A stretch of 64,000 bases of DNA from the NCBI GenBank assembly GCA_035573715.1, contig DATLZZ010000007.1, positions 124,001 through 188,000 on the forward strand, read 5' to 3'. This stretch comes from JACPRL01 sp035573715. GTDB taxonomy: Bacteria > Acidobacteriota > Terriglobia > Acidiferrales > 2-02-FULL-67-57. Below the pieces are notes generated by a model. It saw only the letters and a program-made list of their open reading frames with translations. It searched no databases and had not been told where the DNA came from. Of this stretch, positions 58,546 through 64,000 are shown piece after piece. The first letter of the stretch is position 1, and each line of letters opens with the position of its first letter. Both the position numbers and the translations under genes were made by a program.

Positions 58546-59592
58546 TCAGCGAGCGAAGGCCAGCGCCAGCTGCGGCGTGGTTTCCTTCCCGGTCGCGAGC
58601 GCGGAGTAGTCCGGCGGCGGTTCAGCGCCCGGCCAGCGACCGCTGAGCTTGTGGGCGGCGCGCAGGCGGTTCATCAGCGCCGAGATTCTCTTGCGATACT
58701 CCTCCGGCGCGTAGCCGGTGCGCGCGTACCACTTGCGGTACTGCTTCTCCAGTCGCGGAAATTTCTCCGCCAGGAACGGAAAGAATTTTTTCTGCGAACT
58801 CGGCATCAGGAAGACCACGTTGTGGCAGAGCCAGCGCGCTCCTGCTGCGGCCGCGGCGCGCACCAGCGCTTCGAGGTCGTCCGGGTTGTCGGTGATGCCG
58901 GGCAGCACCGGCGCGACGAACACGCCCGCCGTCACGCCGTGCTCGTTCAGCCGCCGCACCGCCTCCAATCGCAGATCGGGCCGCGGCGCCCGCGGCTCCA
59001 GCACACGCGCCAGCCGTGCGTTCAGCGTAGTGAGGCTGACGTTGACGAATACGCGCTGCGCGCGCGCCAGTTCCGCCAGCACGTCCGCGTCTTTCAAGAT
59101 TAAATTTGATTTCGTGGTAATCGACACGCTCAGCCCGAACATGGGCAACCCGCGCGAAGTCTCGTTGATGACCTCCAGAATCCCGCGCGTCACCCCGAAC
59201 AACCGCTCGGCGGGCTGATAGGGATCGGTCGCCGCCCCGATGGCGATGTGCTGCCCCAGCACCCGCTCCGGCGTCAGCTCCCGACGCAGCCGCGCCGCCG
59301 CGGCCTCCTTGACGTAAATCTTCCGCTCGAACTCCGTCGCCTCCAGCTCCATGTACTCATGCGTGTACCGCGCGTAGCAGTAGTGGCACCCAAATTCGCA
59401 CCCCCGATACGGGTTGATCGACCACTCGAATCCCACCCGCCGGCTCTCCACCCGGTTCAGCACCGTCCGGACCGCCAGCCGGTAGTAGCTCACCTCCCCC
59501 TTCTCCCTCTCCACTGGTGAAAGGGCAGCCAGGCGCGCGATCCCTGCCCCGCGTCTTTCGGCGGGGCCAACGGTCGGGGTAGGTGGGCTCAT
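58546..59592 (-). CDS. Radical SAM protein (spore photoproduct lyase-like / PA0069 family)
   Basis: 348 residues from ATG 59592. The 4Fe-4S/SAM motif is CEFGCHYCY (CxxxCxxC) after NPYRGCEFG. Further family phrases: ERKIYVKEAAAARLRRELTP, IAIGAATDPYQPAERLFG, SVSITTKSNLILKDADVLAE, LEPRAPRPDLRLEAVRRLNE and AGVFVAPVLPGITDNPDDLE. Members are uncharacterised relatives of the DNA-repair enzyme that reverses spore photoproduct. The open frame extends to 59913, but that stretch is repeat-derived and very GC-rich, and neither start has a ribosome site. The family normally starts close to RRGAGIARLA, favouring the shorter form. Confidence 0.85.
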   Translation of the reverse strand: MSPPTPTVGPAERRGAGIARLAALSPVEREKGEVSYYRLAVRTVLNRVESRRVGFEWSINPYRGCEFGCHYCYARYTHEYMELEATEFERKIYVKEAAAARLRRELTPERVLGQHIAIGAATDPYQPAERLFGVTRGILEVINETSRGLPMFGLSVSITTKSNLILKDADVLAELARAQRVFVNVSLTTLNARLARVLEPRAPRPDLRLEAVRRLNEHGVTAGVFVAPVLPGITDNPDDLEALVRAAAAAGARWLCHNVVFLMPSSQKKFFPFLAEKFPRLEKQYRKWYARTGYAPEEYRKRISALMNRLRAAHKLSGRWPGAEPPPDYSALATGKETTPQLALAFAR

Positions 59593-59950
59593 CCGGGCGC
59601 CGTCGCCGAGGGGGCTTGTCCCGAGTCCCGCAGGGCGGGGCGAGGGGTCGGCGAAAAGCGGCAGTTCTGCCTTGGGCGTAGCCCAAGGCTCCCCTGCCGT
59701 CGGCAGGGTCGCTCCCGGACTTGGGCTCGCGCGCCTGACTAGCACTGTGTGCTCTTCAGCCGCCGGCGACAAAGCCGGCGACCGAAGCGCCCGCCCTGTC
59801 GAAGCGCAGCGAAGACCCTGAGCCTGTCGAAGGGCCTGTCCCGAGTCCCGCGGCGCGGGACCAGGGAAGTCCCGCGCCGCGGTTTCGGGGCCTTGCAGTG
59901 CAGTGTGGCTCATCGCCCGCCATCATATTCGCTTTTCTTTCGCCTGTCAA
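59593..59950. repeat. Repeat-rich region with GC hairpins upstream of the radical SAM gene
   Basis: Several short repeats are stacked here: TGTCCCGAGTCCCGC twice (59617-59631, 59837-59851), CTGTCGAAG twice (59796-59804, 59824-59832), the family phrase CCCTGAGCCTGTCGAAG, and a perfect 14-bp stem hairpin CCGCGGCGCGGGAC / GTCCCGCGCCGCGG (59848-59882). Such clusters occur widely in uncultured soil genomes as dispersed palindromic repeats. No independent gene is seen. AT-rich sequence follows to about 59990. Confidence 0.65.
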
Positions 59951-60035
59951 GCACTTTATTTCGCTTTTTATTCACTCTTGAGACCCATCAGCGGCGTGCA
60001 GTCCAACACCGTCACCATCGCCGTCGAGTAGTGTG

Positions 60036-60064
60036 TTGACTCCAGCCTGCGTGGTTATTAGGAT
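60036..60064 (+). promoter_or_regulatory. Promoter of the subtilisin-like protease
   Basis: TTGACT (60036-60041), 17-nt spacer, TAGGAT (60059-60064). Start would be about 20 nt before ATG 60092. Confidence 0.6.
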
Positions 60065-60091
60065 AGCGCCAATCGCCGGGGTTTCATCTCT

Positions 60092-63000
60092 ATGCAGGGG
60101 CGTGGTTCCGAACAGCGGCACGGTAGCTGGATCCCCGTACAGCAAACGCGGCTGACGGATGGAGGCCGCAGGCTCTCGCACCTCGTCGTCCAGGTGCTCT
60201 TGGTTTCCCTACTCCAATGCAGCGCTCTTTGCCCTAGCATGGTGGCTCAGCAGACAGACCAACCGTTAGTTGCAGACCCTTCCGACACCCAGAATGTCGT
60301 CAAACGCTTCATCCAATTGCCAAATGGAAAGAAGCTTCAGATCGAGAAGAGCTTTCAGGCAGGTAACTCGTATCTGAAGTACTTCGATGAATACGGAAAC
60401 GAATTGACCCCGCAGCAGGCAGCAGAACTGCAAAAGCCGGTTCGCCCGCGGCTTTCACAGAAGCTCGCCCAACTCGCAGAGAAGCGTCCGAACGAACTTG
60501 TTTTGGTTCACATATCTCTCAAGAATCCACCGGTATACGAGTTGAAAGAGGAACTTCGCCGGCGGTTTTCCTCCCGATTTGAACAACTACACGCGGAGCT
60601 GGGCGGATTAGAGGAAGGAACATCTGAGTGGCATTACGCGCTCGCTGGGATCAACAACTTGCGCACGGAGTATGTTCGAGAACTCGCTCGCAGGCTGAAA
60701 GAAGCGACAGCTCCATCGAAGATGCAAGCCAAGGCAGCTATAGGTCGGCTCGGTGGTAAGGTGGAGCAGGAGATTGCCTTTCCGAACGGCCTGATTGCCT
60801 CGATGCCGGCAGGAGCTTTCGCCGAGCTCCTACGCGACCCGGGCTCGCCGATCGAAATCATCGATGAACCCACCTTACTAGCTTCTCAGCTTTCCTCCAC
60901 TGTTCCGACCATCCGCGTGGGGAGCAATCGATCTACAGGCTGTGACCCTCCTACCAACCCTGACTGTGTCGACAATGCGCCTAGCTTCTGGAACAACGCA
61001 ATTACGGGTCAAGGCTACAACGTGGGCATCCTAGACTCCGGGATGGACACGAGTTCGCCGCAACTTCTTGATCAAGTATTCGAATCGGTAGGTGGTCATC
61101 CAGCGCTGGAGAACGCCTTTTTTGTTAATCACATAGAGTTTGGTTTTTCTACACACCTTGCGCTTTGTGAGGTGTCGGAGTTCCCGTTGTCTAGCGGGGA
61201 CCGGCATTCACACGGAACCCATGTGGGCAGCGTGATAATGAGCCGGGGGTCAAGCGACGACCGTCAAGACTGTAGCAATTGTATTGGGGCGGCACCAGGG
61301 GTGGGCGTTACGTTCAATCTAAAGGTCGCGTGTTTGGATCCGAGGAGCCCTTTGGGGGCGTCAGCCAGTCAGGCGGGCGCTCACGAGGCCGTAAGATGGG
61401 CGATGACTCAGCAGTTGTTAGCTAACCCTCCTGTCGTATTCAACTTTAGCTACTCAGGCCAGGACACTTTTGATTTCCTCAGCCAGCAAGCGGACTATAG
61501 GCTAAGCGATGAAGAGTGGGACAGGCAACTGGATTTGTATCCCATGCAGGTAGCTTTTGGCGCCGGGAACAACCCTCCAACTCCTGTCGTGGAAAGTCCG
61601 GGAAAGGCCTATAACGGAGTAACCGTTTCTGCGATATCGGACAACGACACAACGGACAGAACTGACGACTATGTATGCAGGGCGGACATCGAAGACTGCT
61701 ACACGTTTGAGAGCGCCAAAGGACCAACGCCCAGTGGGCGCAAGAAACCCGATCTCTCAGCGCCTGGAGTCCTGATACTCGTCCCGAATCTGGACTGGGA
61801 ATCAGATTTGGACTTCGTACCTAGATCAGGGACAAGTCTCGCCGCCCCGCACGTTGCAGGAGGGGCCATACTGGCGTGGTCAAGCGTTCAGGCTCGTGTG
61901 GGCGTTCTCGATGCACCGTTGGGGGTCAAGGCCCTGTTGATCAACTCCGCTGAGTACCATGCCGATGGCGCTCCCCGCTGGGACCCTGAATGGGGGTGGG
62001 GTTACCTCAATCTGGCGCAGGCTTACCAAGATCGAAGCGGTGTTTTCGCGGGTGGGCTCGCGGCTGCGAACAACTTCAGGCTATACCGGGGGAGCACACA
62101 AGGAAACACTGGCAAGGCAACCGTGGTTTGGAACTACCATCCGGACCTTGGGCACCTAGTGAACCTTGATCTACTGGCCTACGACGAGAGCGACGACCAA
62201 CTTCTGAATCACCAGGACTGTTTCGACACTACAGAAATGTCAAACTCGTGCTCAAACCGGAATAACGTCGAGCAAATAGTTCAGCCCGAGATTCAAAGTG
62301 TTGTGGTGAAGGTCAAGGCGCACCCCGAAACGTTCGGGAACCTGCCGGAAGAAAGGTATGCGCTGGCGGCCCCGGCAGGCTTCCAGGAAGCTATACCGCC
62401 CAACTTCGAGCTGTTCTTCAGTCACTCGCCGGTCCTAAGTGGTCGCGACTTCGACTTTACAGTTACAGTCCAGAACTTCGGCACGGTTACAAGTCGAGAC
62501 AACAAGGTCCAACTCGTGCTACCCGCAGGCTTTTCGCTGGTAAGCCCTGCGAGTTTGGTGCAAACGATCCCCGCGATTGGGCCGAATACTCAAGCGAGTG
62601 TGACCTGGAGGCTCAAGGCGCCCACAATCAATGCGACCACGAGTTACATGTTGTCCGCGCGCAATGTGGCCTTTTCTTACGGCGAAGTCTTCCAGAGTGG
62701 CACGCTGTCCACGAGCGTCACTGTTTCGACTGATACAGTGCCGCCCAGCGTAGCAATCAGTTCACCGAGCCCCGGTTCGACCGTCTCAGGCACCATCACG
62801 GTTTCGGCAACCGCGAGCGACAACGTGGGCGTGGTTGGCGTGCAATTCAAGTTGGATGGAGCAAACTTGGGTGGCGAGGATAGCTCTGCACCTTACTCCA
62901 TCTCTTGGAACACCACGCTATCGAGCAATGGCTCACACACACTGACAGCAGTAGCCCGCGACGGGGCTGGAAGCACATCAACGGCCGGCGGCGTAAGCGT

Positions 63001-64000
63001 GACTGTGTCCAATGGGTCGACGGGATCGCCCCCACCAAACGACGACTTCGTGAATGCACTCTTAATTCCTGCCCCGGAAGTGTCCGATTTCCAGATAACA
63101 ACTGGGGCCACAAGGGAGGCATCGGACCCTCAACCGCAGGGGTCAGGGTGCCCTGTGCTTTCGAACCTCCTGCAAAGAACAGTTTGGTATAGGTACACAG
63201 CGCCGGCGGGCGGGATCGTGGTCGCGGATACCTTTGGGAGCAATTACGACACTGTCCTCTCTGCATGGACTGGGAGTCCGGGATCGTTTCAATTGATAAA
63301 GTGCAACGATGACGATTCGGGAGGACTCCAGTCGCGTATTTCGTTCGGTGTTCAGGAGGGCGCTACTTACTCCCTGATGATTGGAGCGCTAGATCCCCCG
63401 GGCACTGGCGGCGCATTGGTTCTCAGCTTCCAGGGCACATATCCTGACCCCATCCTGAGTTCTATTTCACCAACGACAAAGATGGCGGGCGAGCCCGGTT
63501 TTGTCTTGCACGTGTTCGGCAGTAACTTCTTCCCCCAGTCGAAGGTTGTCTGGAATGGAATCGAGGAAAAGCCCACGGCGTTTCGCAGCGCGACCGAGTT
63601 GGAAGCCCTGATTTCCAGTGAGGATTTGACTGCGCCGGGTTCTGCATCCATAAGGGTTTTGAATCCACCTGACAAGTTGTCGGGCAATCGTGACTTGGCA
63701 ATCGTTGCGCCGCCGGACGCGACTCCGCCCAACATATTTGCCGTCACGACATCGGGGATCAGCTCCACTACGGCACTGGTCACCTGGCAGACCGACGAAC
63801 CAAGCACCACACAGGTGGAGTATGGGACTACGACGGCCTATGGAAGCTCGTCACCGCTCGACAGCTCTTTGACAACAAGCCATGCTGTTATGCTGTCTAA
63901 CCTGTTGGCCCATACGTTGTACCACTATCGCGTAGGCTCCCGAGATGCAACAGGTAACCAAACCACTTCCGATGATTTTGTATTGGAAACGACCAACGAC
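60092..64000 (+). CDS. Very large secreted subtilisin-like (S8) protease with C-terminal adhesion modules, truncated by the right edge
   Basis: 1303 codons are visible with no stop. A signal peptide with a long charged lead (hydrophobic LVVQVLLVSLLQCSALC near 32-48) precedes a propeptide-like region (about 60-290). The S8 domain (about 300-640) carries the triad D315 (ILDSGMD), H374 (HSHGTHVGS) and S582 (SGTSLAAPHVAGG). Then come a DUF11-like strand domain (about 773-845), a bacterial Ig-like domain (about 881-972), a pre-peptidase C-terminal-like domain (about 984-1117), IPT/TIG (about 1120-1207) and fibronectin III (from about 1209). The modules suggest cell-surface or matrix attachment. 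Composition is visibly less GC-rich than the flanks. The next in-frame ATG (60239) would lose the signal peptide. Confidence 0.93.
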   Translation, partial: MQGRGSEQRHGSWIPVQQTRLTDGGRRLSHLVVQVLLVSLLQCSALCPSMVAQQTDQPLVADPSDTQNVVKRFIQLPNGKKLQIEKSFQAGNSYLKYFDEYGNELTPQQAAELQKPVRPRLSQKLAQLAEKRPNELVLVHISLKNPPVYELKEELRRRFSSRFEQLHAELGGLEEGTSEWHYALAGINNLRTEYVRELARRLKEATAPSKMQAKAAIGRLGGKVEQEIAFPNGLIASMPAGAFAELLRDPGSPIEIIDEPTLLASQLSSTVPTIRVGSNRSTGCDPPTNPDCVDNAPSFWNNAITGQGYNVGILDSGMDTSSPQLLDQVFESVGGHPALENAFFVNHIEFGFSTHLALCEVSEFPLSSGDRHSHGTHVGSVIMSRGSSDDRQDCSNCIGAAPGVGVTFNLKVACLDPRSPLGASASQAGAHEAVRWAMTQQLLANPPVVFNFSYSGQDTFDFLSQQADYRLSDEEWDRQLDLYPMQVAFGAGNNPPTPVVESPGKAYNGVTVSAISDNDTTDRTDDYVCRADIEDCYTFESAKGPTPSGRKKPDLSAPGVLILVPNLDWESDLDFVPRSGTSLAAPHVAGGAILAWSSVQARVGVLDAPLGVKALLINSAEYHADGAPRWDPEWGWGYLNLAQAYQDRSGVFAGGLAAANNFRLYRGSTQGNTGKATVVWNYHPDLGHLVNLDLLAYDESDDQLLNHQDCFDTTEMSNSCSNRNNVEQIVQPEIQSVVVKVKAHPETFGNLPEERYALAAPAGFQEAIPPNFELFFSHSPVLSGRDFDFTVTVQNFGTVTSRDNKVQLVLPAGFSLVSPASLVQTIPAIGPNTQASVTWRLKAPTINATTSYMLSARNVAFSYGEVFQSGTLSTSVTVSTDTVPPSVAISSPSPGSTVSGTITVSATASDNVGVVGVQFKLDGANLGGEDSSAPYSISWNTTLSSNGSHTLTAVARDGAGSTSTAGGVSVTVSNGSTGSPPPNDDFVNALLIPAPEVSDFQITTGATREASDPQPQGSGCPVLSNLLQRTVWYRYTAPAGGIVVADTFGSNYDTVLSAWTGSPGSFQLIKCNDDDSGGLQSRISFGVQEGATYSLMIGALDPPGTGGALVLSFQGTYPDPILSSISPTTKMAGEPGFVLHVFGSNFFPQSKVVWNGIEEKPTAFRSATELEALISSEDLTAPGSASIRVLNPPDKLSGNRDLAIVAPPDATPPNIFAVTTSGISSTTALVTWQTDEPSTTQVEYGTTTAYGSSSPLDSSLTTSHAVMLSNLLAHTLYHYRVGSRDATGNQTTSDDFVLETTND

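Overview
The window is GC-rich bacterial chromosome and looks like a member of the Acidobacteriota, probably a soil or metagenome-assembled lineage. The evidence is the gene style: winged-helix plus TolB-like plus TPR regulators, Hanks-type kinases fused to WD40/TolB propellers or TPRs, a VWFA-related Acidobacterial-type secreted protein, a DUF5117-type metalloprotease, S9/S41/M42 secreted peptidases and a DUF4331 locus under an ECF sigma/anti-sigma pair. This is inferred from gene content; there is no rRNA in the window.

Layout. 1-12 kb: valS (its C-terminal tip lies off the left edge), an alpha/beta hydrolase, a membrane hydrolase-like protein, a winged-helix/TPR regulator, a PD40 propeller protein, a receiver protein with a long disordered tail, a type I phosphodiesterase and a cystathionine gamma-synthase-type PLP enzyme. 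12-22.5 kb: an EF-G-like GTPase, a secreted unknown, an S9 peptidase, a nested inverted-repeat element, an isoquinoline-oxidoreductase-like molybdenum enzyme (iorA/iorB type), an outer-membrane barrel and a membrane protein. 22.5-30.3 kb: a visibly AT-richer 1.5-kb island bounded by two perfect 72-bp copies of the 3' end of tryptophanase, then tryptophanase itself, coupled to a Ser/Thr kinase, and a second kinase with TPRs. 30.3-48.7 kb: a membrane protein, a LURP-one-like protein, a double M42 peptidase whose first half has lost its catalytic residues, tRNA-Ser(UGA), an L,D-transpeptidase, inorganic pyrophosphatase, a glucose/sorbosone-dehydrogenase-type lipoprotein, a triple PilZ protein, a DUF5117 metalloprotease, an M20 amidohydrolase, a Fic C-terminal remnant, a VWA protein, a catalytically dead S41 protein, a membrane protein/regulator pair and uppS. 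48.7-64 kb: pgi, a zinc-ribbon RDD protein, the sigma/anti-sigma/DUF4331/mini-TonB-receptor/TPR cluster, a TetR regulator, a radical SAM protein with repeats at its 5' end, and a very large secreted subtilisin-like protease running off the right edge.

Promoters are unusually legible. Many genes on both strands have TTGAC(A/C/G), a 17-18 nt spacer and TAGCAT, TAGAGT or a close variant. Recurrent themes are envelope and secreted proteolysis, protein pairs in which one domain has lost its catalytic residues, and small palindromic repeats in the gaps between genes.

No CRISPR array, integrase, transposase or prophage gene was found. The most unusual feature is the 72-bp tnaA-end duplication around 22.6-24.2 kb. 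The dead-domain peptidases, the Thr-for-Ser hydrolase and the miniature TonB-receptor gene come next.
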